Assembly: GCA_963920665.1 (NCBI GenBank)
Contig: OY987268.1
Location: 17,610,501-17,674,500, forward strand
DNA length: 64,000 nt
Source: Straminergon stramineum
Lineage: Eukaryota > Streptophyta > Bryopsida > Hypnales > Calliergonaceae
Reading direction: 5' to 3'
Part shown: positions 13,127 to 26,500 of the stretch, piece after piece
How the letters are laid out: every line of letters starts with the position of its first letter
How positions within the stretch are numbered: position 1 is the first letter of the stretch
Notes under the pieces: model-generated
Seen by the model: the letters and a program-made list of their open reading frames with translations, nothing else
The model's database searches: none
Told to the model about the DNA's origin: nothing
Translations under genes and position numbers: made by a program

Positions 13127-15081
13127 GTGGCGACATTGGCCGGATCTCCAAGCTTGCATGATTGGTGGGGAATAGGTCAAGGGGGCCAATGGAGTCCCGA
13201 TGGAGCTCACAACACTATTCCTGTAGTTGAAGACAAGAGCTACGAGCAAGACTCCAAGGTGGGTGGTGGAGCAGACATTGGAGGGAGTTTGAGAAGGCCA
13301 CGAAGGACTACAACGCCGTCAGTAGGTGCAATAGGCACCACACTTGCTCCAATTGGAGTATGCAACACCAGAAGGATTTGCACAAGGACATGGACGGATT
13401 CCCAACTCGAAGTTGCAATGGCTATTGTCAATGCTGGCTACAAAATTACCACTATGACTAGAAATATGGTGATCCTACAATCTTCCCTAAGAGACCACAT
13501 TCACGGGAGAACAATGAAACGAAAAAAAGGGCGTCAAAAAGTCCTCATTGTGGAGGAAGAATCAACACTTGTCACGTGGATGTTGCAAATGTAAGATCAT
13601 GCATATCCCATTTTCATCCTAGAGCTAAGGAGGAAAGTTATTGAAATTACACAGGAACATTGGACACCCTTCAAAGACAGCATTTCTAGACACGGATGGT
13701 TGCGATGGTTTAAAAATTGGCATCCAGAGTTGACCTTGAGGTCTCCATGGGGTTAGAGGAAGGGCGTGCAAGGGGATTGAATCCCAACAATATTCCATCC
13801 TTGTACGAGAATCTACAAAGAGTGTTGGAGTGCAATGGGTATTTGCCATCTTACATCTGGAATGTTGACGAAACATGAAGACAAGCAGGAAAGAATGGAG
13901 GTGGGACTCTTGTGTTTGCCCAACGTGGAAGTAGATTTGTCCACACAACAATACCAAATAGCAAAGAGCACCTTACATTCCTCTCATGCGTGAATGCTAC
14001 AAGCCAATACATCCCAAACTTTTATATTTTCAAAGGTAAACAAAAGGTGAGAAATTACATTGCAAGATGTGAACCCAAATCTTTCATGGCAATGCAACCA
14101 AATGGTTGGATGATTGCATTCTTATTTTCTGCTTGGATCACTCATTTCATTACTATTGTCCAAGAAAGGTATGGAATCTCACAAGAAAATAGGCACTTAT
14201 TGATTCTAGATGGACACAGGTTGCATGTGACGCTTGAAGTGGTTCAGAAGGCTAAATCAATAGGCCTTGACATTATTACATTGCCTAGCTACACAAGCCA
14301 CGGATTACAGCCACTAGTTGTTAGTATTTTCAAACCATTCAAAATAGCATTTCGAGCACAGAGAGATAGGTAGAGCATACAAAACAAAGGACGAGGAGCT
14401 AGGAAAAAAGAACTAGCAGAGTGGGTGTCAATGGCATTGAAGAAGGCACTCATAGCATCTAAAATAACCAAGGGATTCACAGCCACTAGGATTTGGCCCC
14501 TTAGACCAATAGCCATAGATGCATATATGGTGCCTAGTGCATGCTATATTGACCCCTATGAAGAAGATGAGGAAGAGGATGTAGAATAAGATGAGTCTTC
14601 CCTTGGCAATTCACAACCGCAAGAAGAGTGTGTCCCCGAAACACAGGAAGTGGTGGTACAATATTTCGTGGAGTCGGAGTTAGACTCAAGTCTCTCTTGT
14701 GGCAATAGTAGTACAAAAAGCGATGGAGAGGGAGGAGACAACAGTGTACATAAGAATCTCTTCACCTTGCCTCTTGTGGAATCTCGTTTGTGCAAACTAG
14801 TACAAGGTGGGGAGTCTGTCATTGACTACACAAAATCCATCCTTATGACATCAGACGACTACATTGTGGCAATGATGGCAAAAGCTGCAAGAAAGGAAGC
14901 AATAGCTAAAGAACATGAAGAGCACAAGATGTAGGCTGAGTAAAGGAAGGTGGAATGAGAGCAACAAAAGGTGAAGAAGGAAGTTGAGAAGCTCATGCGG
15001 CGAATTCAAGTAGAGAAAAAGAAAGCGGACCGAGAATGAGAGTGGGCACAGAAAGTGTTTGAGCACGCGCGGAAGAATTGA
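13127..15081 (+). pseudogene. Decayed pogo/Tigger-type DDE transposase
   Basis: Pieces of one transposase read along the plus strand. Codons around 13385-13594 resemble a psq-type HTH (WTDSQLEVAM, SSLRDHIHG, KKGRQ, EEESTLVTWM). 13620-13780 resembles a CENPB-type HTH (GWLRWFKNWHPEL). 13855-14370 is the DDE_1 catalytic core, with WNVDET, LILDGHRLH and SHGLQPL. The tail to 15081 has an ALKKAL...IWPL motif and an acidic then charged coiled region. The frame is broken by stops near 13740, 13875, 14371, 14587, 14932 and beyond, and the LQPLD aspartate reads V (GTT for GAT), so it cannot be active. Ends of the element were not found. Confidence 0.8.
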
Positions 15082-18000
15082 GAGATTCAGGGCAGACTAC
15101 ATCGAAGTAGCAATGGGCGGGAGTAGGACAAAACACTACCGGGCTCACAATTAGTGCTGAGCTCATCTTGCCTCCAATGTCGCTAGCAACAGCTGCCACT
15201 TGAGTGGGATCATAGCTGTCTCCATCCACAGGCTCAATGTGGCAGAGGTGGGGTCTCACTCTATCGGAAATAGATTTGCCTCGCATTGCAAGCGGGTCTG
15301 GACTTGGCGATACAACGGCCAATTACACCGTAGTGACAGCCTATTCGAGTAGATTGAGCAACATTTTGAATGCTAGTGAAGTACCCTGAGCATGGTATTC
15401 TAGTATATTTTCTAACGGCTTTGAATGCCGCATCTTACTATTTTAGTGACTGTTCCAACTAGTGTTCCAAGCGCATGAGCACAATGAAGACTTCAGGAAC
15501 CATCTATTTTAGCTTCTCCCATTCACAACTTTACATTTTCAATGATTTTGGACTTCGAAAATTCTAGGTGAACACATGCTTTAACACTGAAACTCTGAAA
15601 TTGATGTTGATATTTTTGCTTTCTTCTTACTTACTTGACAATATTTTTTTCAAGTTTGATTCATTGCTTTTCATGCTTCAAACTGCTCAAATCACATTTA
15701 TGGGCATTGCTACCTTATTTTGCATCACACTTGGGATGATGGAGCCGTTTTGTGCTATAACTTTTGAAGTATGAACCCAATTGACTTGAAATTTTTATTG
15801 GATATGGATAACTTGATATTAATTAGATCCCTCATTTTTCAGAAATTTTCAAAAATCAATTTATAATTAAATTTTAATTTAGCTAATTTGTCACACTTTG
15901 TGATTTAGGGGTTTTTAGTACTAGGGAGTATCCAAAATTAATGATATAGAGATTAAATTTCTGTGGTATATTCCCACACTAGTCAAGCATGTGTCTACCA
16001 AAGATCACTTAAAAAAACATTATTTTATGTCCTCTACGTTCATGCAAATAGGACTCCCTTGCGTGCATAGTTCTGAACATTGAAAATGGTTTCAAGATCA
16101 TTCACTTGGTGAAATATCTTTACCATGAATTCTTCCCAAATGGAAAATTTTTAGTTTCTTTGGAAAAAAAATTCCTACTTTTTATAAATTGAAATATGAA
16201 AGTACCTATTTTCATGAGATTTTGCACTTTTCTAGTTCTCCTACTTAGAGAATTTTTCTATGCTTTTCCTCCTAGGATACCTTCTTCTTAAAGGTGTACA
16301 CATTAAACATTTTTTTTACATTTTTAAAAAATTATTTTTCTAATTATACAATACTCTCGAAAAAATCATGAGTGCTATGCAAAATGCTACAAAAACCGGA
16401 TGATCTTTCTTGCAATGACCCTCCATTGCATAACATTTCATAACAATGAAGCAAAAGGCCCTTTTGCATCATTAGAAATGGGATCCCTCATTCCCTACAA
16501 TGAATTTTTTTTCTTATATGGCTCCGTAACCAAATCCAATCCTTGAATTGACTAAAAGCTCCTTCCAAGTATCTAACAAAGATTGCAATTGAAAGTATAA
16601 TACCTTCCCAGAATGGAAGAACCATTGCTAGGCTAAACACTATTATGTACAAGATCCCACATCAATATTCAAAGAAACATATAATACCCTAAGCTACAAA
16701 CTAATATAGTTAGTATATATTATAAGATAATTACAATTCATACGAATACAATTGTTAGATTTATTCATTGTGCCCATGTTCAAAGGTCTTTGTCCTTGTA
16801 GAAGAGCAAATGTCTAGTCAAAAAGAATGAGTGACATACTTTGATAATATACAATGTTTCATACATAATGAACACTATTATTTGCACAAGTGATTATCAT
16901 CACACTAATATTGTATGCACAACTCTTTCTACCAATACAAAACAAATAAACTTTGTTATTAACTCCCTTATTGTATACTAGGTCTTATAAACATTTTATA
17001 GTAAGCTTATAGAATAGGTTGGATAAATTTGTTTTTGCTAAAATGTTCTTAACTTTCATGTCAATGTGAATTAAAAAAATCAGAATTAAATTTGGAACTT
17101 CCTCCTACACTCAAGCTCTAACATGTTTGCAAGTTCTAAGTGTGTAATATTTATAAACATTGTCTTCTACCGTCAAAAAAATTCTTGAGTTTTAGCACAC
17201 CCACACTTTTTGAATTCTAAATTTCTTAAAACCATTTCAAGCTTCTTTTGCCATTCAAATGCAAATTCGTATCCCAAAACATACATTCTATATCTTGGAG
17301 CCAAATGCATCTAAGTCCCTTCAGAGGTCAAAGGACAATGTAAATGTAGGTTAGATGTATGTTATAGCCCCTTGACAAAATGCACATCTGGAAGTACAAC
17401 TCAAGCATTGATTTGGACTAAATATTGTCAACAAATATTTGGATCTAGTTAGGAGTCTATAGAAATTTTAAGGAAGACAATGTGATTATTTAGGGAGATT
17501 TTATAGCAAATTTGTTGAAACTTTACTATACGTACCAAAAGATTCAAAGAAAAAACACAATAGAAAAATTAGAGTTGGACTTAATGGATATCTAAAATCT
17601 TCATTGAATGGAGTGTATATTGTTGTATTGTGAGAAATGTCCATGTCCAACTCTTAAGCTAATTTTTGCATAAAATCATGCAAACCTCAAATTTTCAACT
17701 AAATCACCAAATTCACCACATACCACTTAGGAGTTAGGTGGGTGTTAATGGTAAAGTCCCTTGACTTTTTTTTTTGGCAAAAAATATTCAAAATTAACTA
17801 CCATTTCTAATGTAAAGAAAAATACTTTTAAAATTTATTTTTGTTGCACATTTAATAGCATCATCTTAACCAAACTAGTAAGAAAATGTGTGGAAGAAAT
17901 TTTATCAATTTTGGCAAGGTAGAGTGCAAGATATTTGCATTTAAAGTGAAGAAAAAGAGTGATTTATGCACCTTGCCAAACCATATTATCTAAATTTAAA

Positions 18001-19843
18001 TTAAAAAAATTTTAGACTTGAATTTTAAAATTCATGCTAAAATATTGGGTTCAAAATCTATAAATTAGAAAAATGTAATTATGGAAAAGTAGGTACCAAA
18101 TGGAAGGAATAGTTGAATTGTTAATAGTTCTAAGATGGAATTGAAATACTCCAATCCTAACAATGAGACTGTCCTAGCAAGAAAAATAAGCCTATGGATT
18201 TTTTTATTGAATAACAAAAGTTGAGTTCATGAAGGAATCCAATTCAATATTTTCCTAGGATGATTTCACAATTGTCTACCAAACAAGATGCTCCATAAAC
18301 TTTTCATCACTAATCCAAATAGAATGAATCAAAATTTTCCATATTGAAAAATTATAATCCATTTGAAATAAAATTTTCAATTTTACATCAAATTTCCTCC
18401 CCTACGTCTTACTCACTCCTTTTGAATTTAGGATAGAACAACTTTTGTTCCTAGATATTGATTGAAAAAAAATTTATTCCTAAAATATTGTCTAAGTGTC
18501 TAACCTATTTTTCTATCCTAAATTATGTAAAAAAATGATGAAAGAAATAGAGATCAAGGGAATTTGTTCAAACTTTCATTTGCCTCTGAATGGCGCATTG
18601 GGATTTTAGGGGGTAATTATGAGAGGACGAAGCCTATCACTAAGATACTTTGGCAAAAATAATTTAATTTATGAACCAATAGGTGCATTCTTCATTTCTA
18701 TAATCTTGAAAGTCATCCATCAACTATTTTTTGGCCCTAGGACTAATCACTTTATTTCATTCCCTATTAACCCTTGCAAGACAAAGTAACATTTTGGAAG
18801 GTAACATAGCTTTTTTGGTCATCTATTTGTTAAACTAATATTAATTTTTTTCCTTTGGAATATTCACACAACGAATTGTTGAAGAGTAGCTATGAGGCAC
18901 AACAGTTTTCATAACTTTGACTACATGCTTAAAAAAATTAATGTATGACATGTAGTTTCTCATCCAATACATGCAACCCTAACAATTTAGGAAAAATCAT
19001 TTTTCTAAAGAAAAAAATTGAACTTGGTTTTCTAGATTTATCATTCTTGTGGAAAGTTGTGAATCATTGCATTTTGATTAGTGGGGTGAAAGTCAAGAGG
19101 AGTTTTAGCTTGTTATGGAATCTCTATTCAAAAATAAACTCTGAAGTCATTTCTTGAACTCAATATCTCGCCTACTAATTGTATATCAACAAAATAATCT
19201 AAATACTGAAAAAATTAGTTCTCATCTGTGAGGAAAAATTTGGAAAACTAGGCCAATTGCCTTTGCACTTCTATAGGTCTCTCATGCAATCTTCAGGTGT
19301 CACTTGGAACTGCAACCAATAAGTGGTTGACATAATTGAAGATTATGTTCACATCAGATCCCACAATTGATTTTGAAGAGTCACTACAGTACCGATGACA
19401 CCTCCACCATCATGTATACATCTGCAATACATTTTCTTTAATTGTGTACAGTGCAGTATACTGTATATTTTCCCATTCATAGTCTGAGATCTTGATATTA
19501 CATAGCCGGCGTCACTCTAGGTCATTGCTCTCCGCTTTCTTTGCGTTTAAACTGTGGGACTGCAACAGCACCACCGGAAAACAGCTCCACTGTCCCGTGT
19601 GTAAACAAAATGCTCAATTGCACTTGTGAAACAACAGAGCCCCACACGGATAGACAATAGCGAAGGGAGAGGGCAATATCATATTCCCCAAATCAAAGAT
19701 GTGATTTCAAGTGGCGAATTATGGTTGCAAAGCTTAACACGCATCACCATTCTCACACGCCAAAGCTCGTGCAACCGATATTGACAGGGGATGAAGAAAG
19801 AATCAAAACTGAAGGAAACCACGAACTTCCCCATTCCATGTTA
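15082..19843. other. AT-rich, CpG-poor sequence; no gene recognised
   Basis: About 4.7 kb, mostly very AT-rich with A/T runs. The open frames are short and look random. 15082-15400 is less AT-rich and may be the 3' part of the pogo-like element. From about 19500 the composition shifts towards the CpG-containing type that surrounds RPL18A. Confidence 0.5.
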
Positions 19844-20053
19844 AGGTAAGAGCACCCAAAGGCGTCCTTGCACCCAATTGCGTCACATTCTACGTCAGGA
19901 ATTCATTCTAAAACATAAATGTAGCTGGACTGTATACCTCTTATCATTTTAGGTCAAAACAAATAAGCTATGTACTGTTTATAGCCTAAAATGATTATGC
20001 TCTGTAGGATCTGACGCAATTGGGTGCAGGCACGCTTTCGGGTGCTCTTACCT
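19844..20053. mobile_element. 210-bp TA-flanked foldback MITE
   Basis: AGGTAAGAGCACCC at the left end is matched by GGGTGCTCTTACCT at the right, with TA on each side (19842-19843 and 20054-20055). The inverted arms extend about 40 bp with a few mismatches and include CACCCAATTGCGTCA in both. A second inner inverted pair (TCATTTTAGG and CCTAAAATGA) brings most of the element into one hairpin. A TA target suggests a Tc1/mariner (Stowaway-like) MITE. It lies about 560 bp downstream of the RPL18A stop codon. Confidence 0.8.
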
Positions 20054-20615
20054 TAGTGAATTCGAAGACTTCTGTTGGCAAGAATTGGTTGACAGGCAAC
20101 ACGTGAGGCACAGCCAACAAGAGGCGAACACTTTGCTCTGAAACCATACATTAGGTGAGACCAATAATGGACACTATCACCGCATACCTATGTGAATTCA
20201 TACCACAATAACTAAAGGCTCCTCAATCTTGCGACGCCAAGTATGACCAAACCTTCACTGCAATTTTTAAGGTAGCACTTCCTGATTTACACTCACATAG
20301 TGTGCAACATAGCAAACGTGACCTTCATTTTACTCATTATTATATATGCTTCCACGCACTGTCAAGTTTATCATTTATTTCTAATATAGTCTTACCTAAT
20401 CCTCATCTTGACAAAATGCATGAAAGCAAGCCATAGTTTCTGCACCCATCACGTTCATTACTCAAAACAGAAAACAACACACGGGCCAGCGCTTACAGAC
20501 ATGTAGCAAGTCATTGATATGCAAGTTTCAGCACTAAGAAAAACTCATTTGCTTTACTGAACTGCATTCCCACAGGAGCTGCAAAGGTCATGCTTCCAAG
20601 AGTTCAGCAATCAGT

Positions 20616-22504
20616 TTAGACAAAAGTGTTGGGCCTGGAGGCCTTGTATGTGGTCTTCAGACTCCTCGATGGTGGCCGGATCTTGCGGTAGGTGAGAGGG
20701 AACTTGATTTTCGAGTTGTGGAACTGCTTGGTGTTCTCACGCTTGCAAAGAGATACGGGGATGGTGGCGGTCTTGATGATCTGAATGCAAGGAGAGCGCA
20801 CCCGATGACGAGAGGCCATCTCATCATACATCTGTTCAACTGCTCCGTTGAGTGTAAGGTCACGGTATTCCTTGTACATGTTGTGGTAGCCAGTTCGGCT
20901 CTGGTAACGCACCCAGATACCGTAGTTCTTGATGGTGGTGGGATACTTCTCAAAAATCTGACACAAAACACAGTTTACCTCAGTTATGAGACAGAGCACT
21001 GTCATTAACAAGTGGACACCTGAGGCTTCAGTGATCAAGCCTTCCGAATGCGCTATTGTCAATTTGGCAAGAAACACAGCCAACTCAGATTCTAAAAGCT
21101 GTCTAAACCGCACAGGACTTCCTCAGACTTAGAGTATTTTAATCCACTGCCCATGCAGGGCTGGCAAAACAATTTCCATTATATAGTGTCATGACTTTTA
21201 AGATTGCAAGTACTTCAAAATAAGGGAGGAATCAGACTGACGTAAAAACCGTATATAGCAACCCAACTTAATGAACCCTAGAACATTCACTGTTCAGGCG
21301 AAATTATATTCATGTTCTTTACACAAAAAACAAACTCAATTCAAGAATCAGATTTAAAAAAGGTCAATCCTCACAGAACACTTGAGTGTCGAAGTAGGAC
21401 TGGGGCGACAAATATTCATCATCAGGTTTCTCGGAAGAAATCAGAGTAATGATTGGACACAACCCTGAAGATCAGGGCATTATATGACCGAGATATCTAC
21501 GAAATAGCTGTATGAATTAAAAATGGGCCAGCCCTGTAAGGAAGCTTTATCAATCGATGAAGGCTCTGGACTTCAAGTATACACAAGAATTATATGGCAA
21601 ATTACCTCGTTAATGGCAAGAAGTTGTCCGTGGGACTTCTTCACCTTCTGCAACTTCCTCAAGAAGTACCTGCTCATAGGATTTAGGATTAGAATCTCAA
21701 AAGCCCACAATAAAACAATTATTCAGAGAACGCAATACTATGCACGATGAATAAAGGCATTACTAGGTCAGTTAATAGAGATAATGCTCATCTGAATATT
21801 CATAACATTTAACTACAAAAAATTCTCTAAAAAATGCAATGACTAAGCCTGTGCTCATCCACTGTACACTGTAAGCTACGCATAAATTGGACGCAACTTC
21901 AACTAAGGACCCACCCCCCAATGACGTCCTTGCAACGAGCTTACCAAAACTTAGACTTGGCGCGCACTTCGTCCGTTGCCCACAATTTCATGCGGTAAGC
22001 CTTGGGAGTCTCCTTGGCAGGGGTCGGCAGAGCCCGCCCCACCACCTGGTACTGGTGAAACTGTTACGTCAAATGCACCAGCACAATCAGAATCCACCAC
22101 AAAGTATCGACAGTAAACCTCTTCCCTCAAAGATACCTTCATGGCTGCACCTCTAATCTAAATCATATTCCGTCTCCAGAGCAGAACAACTAGCGTAAGA
22201 AAGACCAGGGTCTTGTTCCAAATGACTAAACCCTAGCTTCAGCTCCAAAGTAAGTCTTCCACGACGTTCTCACTCGCAAGAAAACCAAACCCTAAACTGA
22301 AACAGTCCATAACAATTAATCTCATCGTCACTACTCGGGACGCGGACGCGGACCATCACTCAAGAAAAGAAGCGTTGCCATACCCTAAAAGCCTCACCTC
22401 TTAAAACCGACTAGAACCATGAACATCGATCGAGATTCATGGCATTGCGAAGATGAAATGGAATGCAAGGAAATGAGGAGATGACGAACCCGGAAGACAG
22501 TCAT
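20616..22504 (-). CDS. RPL18A: 60S ribosomal protein L18a (eL20)
   Basis: Component of the large cytosolic ribosomal subunit. The CDS is complement(join(20616..20957, 21606..21669, 21945..22060, 22490..22504)), 178 codons plus stop, the usual eL20 length. The first exon encodes only MTVFR; the second resumes [12 protein letters not shown] and runs to KSKFW, whose last codon is split by intron 2; the third gives YFLRKL to LAINE; the fourth carries [42 protein letters not shown] and [13 protein letters not shown] [13 protein letters not shown]. All introns are GT-AG. The protein is close to plant homologues apart from small changes such as VRSPCIQ for the usual VRFPCIQ. CCCTAAT boxes lie upstream. 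Pieces of its 5' half recur at 27232-27545 and 36055-36715. Identification is firm; the start rests on the five-residue first exon. Confidence 0.96.
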
Positions 22505-22623
22505 GGCTGCGCGGTGAAAATCGCCAAAGAAGCGGCAGGGGCGCACCCGGTCCCAGCAACTAGGAGGAATGAAAGAGACTGACGGATGTCGAAGGGCAGG
22601 TCTTTAGCGGCCCTCTGCGTGAA

Positions 22624-22657
22624 TTAGGGTTCCAGGATTAGGGCTTCTGAATTAGGG
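22624..22657 (-). promoter_or_regulatory. Three telo-box-like CCCTAAT motifs upstream of RPL18A
   Basis: On the minus strand CCCTAAT occurs three times at exact 14-bp steps (22624-22630, 22638-22643, 22652-22657), 120-150 bp above the RPL18A start codon. Telo-boxes (AAACCCTA) are a known feature of plant ribosomal-protein and translation-factor promoters; one copy here reads AACCCTAA. The role is inferred from that precedent. Confidence 0.5.
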
Positions 22658-22850
22658 CATGCGTGGCATGCTCGTGGCAGTCACTTACCCCTCGAACTAG
22701 ACTTGTTGATCCGTAACTTACACCACCTGATTTTTATAAATTAAAAATTTTTCTTTAGCATACATGTGCTATTATCTTTGTATATGTGTGTCTATATAAA
22801 TAAATCTTGGTATGTTCATCAAGTCTCGCGTACAAAAAGGTCATCTTTAA

Positions 22851-23072
22851 CCCTTAAACGTTGAAGTGGACATTTTGTCTCTCATGGATGACAAAGAATC
22901 TCTCCATGTAAGACAGAACTATGATTATTCATCCTCAGAATTTTGTGTGAATAGGGTAGGTCTTCCACAATAGTATGACTTTCAATAAATTTTTTTTATT
23001 TTTTTAAAGTAGATGATGTCATATGGTTCCAAAAGGGAGGATTTCCACAATCACCAATCCATCCTTTAAGGG
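22851..23072. mobile_element. 222-bp TTAA-flanked MITE, copy 1
   Basis: TTAA (22847-22850) precedes CCCTTAAA and TTTAAGGG is followed by TTAA (23073-23076). The internal sequence matches the reverse complement of the element at 56387-56607 along its whole length at almost equal length, which proves a mobile family. It is non-coding. The TTAA target and CCC/GGG ends recall piggyBac-type elements. The element sits about 350 bp upstream of the RPL18A start. Confidence 0.75.
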
Positions 23073-23076
23073 TTAA

Positions 23077-25263
23077 AGATTCCAGAATTTCTTTAGATGA
23101 ATGAGAAGGTATTCAAACAAAACATTAGCTTTGAAGACTTTCTTCATTATTCAAATAAATGAATATTAGAGCATTTCAAGGTTAAGAGCTTATGTTATTT
23201 CTTCAGTATACAATTATTTTTCTTTACATTTTGCCTTTATATTTATATAAGTGTGTTATTGAACTTTTATTCCATCAAGTCCTCATGTTCATGAAACTAG
23301 ACCTAGAAATGTCCTCATTTGAAGATTCCAATATCACTTTGAAGAATGAAAAGTCAACGATGCCAATATATGAGCCCAAGAAGGTGAGGTGGTGAGCATT
23401 GAGCCTACATTATAGGTATCTAAAATATAGATACCACACACTATAGAAGGTATATGTATCATAAACATATATAATATGAATTTTTATAATATATATACCC
23501 TATAATCATAGACGGTTTCTATAGTATATACACCTATAATATAAGTGTGTGATATTATAGGCTCATGGGCTCACACTCCTATGTTCACATAATAACAACC
23601 TTCATAATCTTTGAGAGGTAATCCATTTAGTTTAGTTTGACAACCAACCAATGTTTTGCAAGACATATGCTAAAGGCATTAATTAGTTGAAGGGTAGATA
23701 AATGAAGAAAAGATTAGTAAAATTGTACCATGTCATGGAAATAAAGTTTGCAAACATTAGTATATTATTTAATATATTTTTTTGAAAAAATTTATTTTCT
23801 ACTTTCCTCTTTCTATTTGGTAGAATAACAAAGCTTTATCACAAGTCAAAAGATATTTAAGATTTTGGAAAAGATGTTGCCATTATCAATATCCTAGATG
23901 CTTAAAATTTACAATTTGGCTATAAGAGTAGAAAGAAAAATCTAGCCGTAATAAATTCACACTCTTAGTATTCATTCTTTGAATTATAAATTTGGTTGAT
24001 CTTTGGAATCAAAGGAGTTCAAATAAGGCATTATACATCTACTCAATTCTATTTCAAAATCTTTTAGTAGGTAATTTAGATATTTATTTATAATACAGAA
24101 TTAAAGTTGACAATGTTAAATTGATCTATACTAACTCAACAACCTTTGGGATGTCAACATCTTAATGTCAAAGGATTTTTTTTTGTAAGATATAGATGTA
24201 TTGTAACATGTGACTTCTACAACTTTGGTATAAAAGTTCATTAAAAAAAAATTCTAGGCATAAATTTGAGAAATGATCTACATTATTAAAATTTTGGAAG
24301 ATGTATATAGACATTTTTCAAAATCAATTTAGAAGCATTTAAATTCAAAAATACAATTTTGTTTTTTCGAAGCATTTGAATTACCTCCCTTCATTATCTA
24401 TCATTATAAGCATATGGCCTTCTCAATTGAAAAATTTGAACTAATATCAAATTTTGGATGCCTTTACAGAATATTGTAGCCATAAACTATAACATCAATA
24501 TATGAGGATATATGTCAAAATTGAAAGTGTAGCCTCTAATAAAATACTACTATAAAACCCTGATTGAAACATTTTGGAAAGTTGAAGCAAGCAATAAAAA
24601 CAAGCTTCATGGATCACATTCACCATTTCTTGATTAGATGTCAATCAAACTCTTTGACATATGCTACCATAAGAGCATCCTCAATCTACACTTCATCAAG
24701 GCATGACAACAAATCCTACATAGGGTTTTCACATTACCTTAATAATCACAACATTTCATAGCCTTGGCATTGCAATTTTTGGTTCTTTCCAATGCCTCCA
24801 AGTGAGCCAACAAAACCTCTAACAATGTAATCATGCCATCCCAAGTCATCAAGGGAGCATAATGGGAGCAAGGTCTACTAAAAGTATTTGTTGTCATGAC
24901 AAATCAACAATTGTTTATTCTTCTAGAAGCCCCATTTGTCACCTAACAAGGTTCTATAGAGCTCCCATATTGTGTACACATTGGACAGCTTCACCCTCCA
25001 TTACACACTTAAAAAAAGAAAGCCTCAAAGGAAGCATTGCACCTCCTTTTCAAGTGGCCACATACTATGTGCAAGTTGAGGATGCAATGCTCTAAACAAT
25101 AGTTTCTTTGAAGCTTTGATTGATTCCAATTAGATTAGTGATGTGAAAGTTGTGGAGCTTCTTATTTTGCAAGCAATCATTGAATTTATTGAGAAAATAC
25201 CATGTTGAATTCACTTTTAAACTCAATTATCACAATTAAAAAAAAAAAAAAGTTCCACAAGGT
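23077..25263. other. AT-rich intergenic sequence with palindromic patch
   Basis: CpG-poor, no recognisable gene. 23405-23565 is an AT-rich patch with loosely inverted TATAGG / CACACAC / CCTATA segments, possibly a decayed foldback element. An A13 run lies at 25238-25250, at the edge of the next CpG-rich island. Confidence 0.4.
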
Positions 25264-25494
25264 TCAATGCGCCCGGTTCGCTTTGTCACGAGTTGAGCAT
25301 ACATACCTCCCTGCAATGAATACCACAACAGTGGTTTCTTTTAGTAGAGCTTCAAGGGCCTTGGAATTTTCGAACTTCGTCAACCTAATTGATGCGAACT
25401 TTGGACGGACTGTAGAACGCGAATAACCAAAGCAATGCACGATTGCTGCCTTAAGATCAGATCGAAATTTGCAATCACGCATTACTGTTTGCAA
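25264..25494 (-). other. Possible orphan coding exon, unidentified
   Basis: An open minus-strand stretch reads well as protein from about 25475 to 25320 (LKAAIVHCFGYSR, KFASIRLTKFENSKALEALL, ETTVVVFIAGR) and ends at a good donor (GGGAG then GTATGT). Beyond about 25260 the sequence turns abruptly AT-rich and no following exon is seen. It may be the surviving exon of a gene truncated by later insertions, or an alternative 3' part of the neighbouring minus-strand gene. I do not recognise the family. Confidence 0.25.
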
Positions 25495-26500
25495 TAAGTT
25501 AAATAACAGAACCTGAAAAATCTAGCGACAAGCCCAAAGTCATCCTTCAGGAATGTACTTGGAAGCAAGCTTATCAGTGAAATCAGTCATAAAACGGCCA
25601 GGAGAACAACATTCCAAAACGTAGGTGATTCAAAGGTGAATTAAAACTAGCTAGATATATCTGAAATCGAGCCGGCAAAAGCAAGCAGATGTTTACCAAA
25701 TAGATGAAAAGATGCTCCTAAAGAGAACTCACACAGTACTGGTACAAGGAATTCTGAAATTAAGAAACTATTACAATTTCTAAAACAGTTAAGAAAAAAA
25801 GAGTGTGACTCTGCAAAAACAAGATATACCCTACTGCAAGCGAAGATGCAACTAAAGTTGAATGAACTATCACAAGCGTTGAATGACATGAACGGCCATT
25901 CGCTTGCAAAGACGAGTCAAATTATCCAAGATGAGATGTTCGCACCTTGATCAGCTTTTTCGTCAGTCAAGGGGTCTTTATTACTGAATTGACCAACAAT
26001 CTCGCTGGCCGCAGCTGTAGCGGAAGTAAACGCAGGACTAGGAAAACGCTTCGGTCACCTTGGATATGGCTTTAACCAAACTTAAGAGTCTTGCAGATAC
26101 CAGAGAACTGTACCCTTCAGGCAATTCCCCCTCCTACTAAGCTTTAACTCGACACTACCAATGACACCTTTTGTTTTACTGCAACAAGATGAGGTACGAA
26201 TTCCTTACCCATGTTGCAACTAAGACACAGACAGTGCATTACGAACTTCATTGTCTAGAACTGATGTGGATTTAGCCGAAGAAGTAGAGAGTAAGCATGT
26301 GGTTAATCCGTGAAATATGTGAAACAAAGAAAATGTGAAGATGGCCTCCATAAACGGAGTCATAAAGGTACCAGTCTTTCAATCCAAATTAAGCATTTCT
26401 TCTCACTGTAAATTATGCACTTTGTCCATTCAGATCCCAAAATTATAAGTGATATGATCCAATCAATGTAAATGGATCCGGAGCTCAAAGCTCTCAAAGC

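Noticed and set aside
20657..21008. Open frames of about 100 codons overlapping RPL18A exon 4 in other frames
   Set aside because: Shadows of the conserved eL20 exon.
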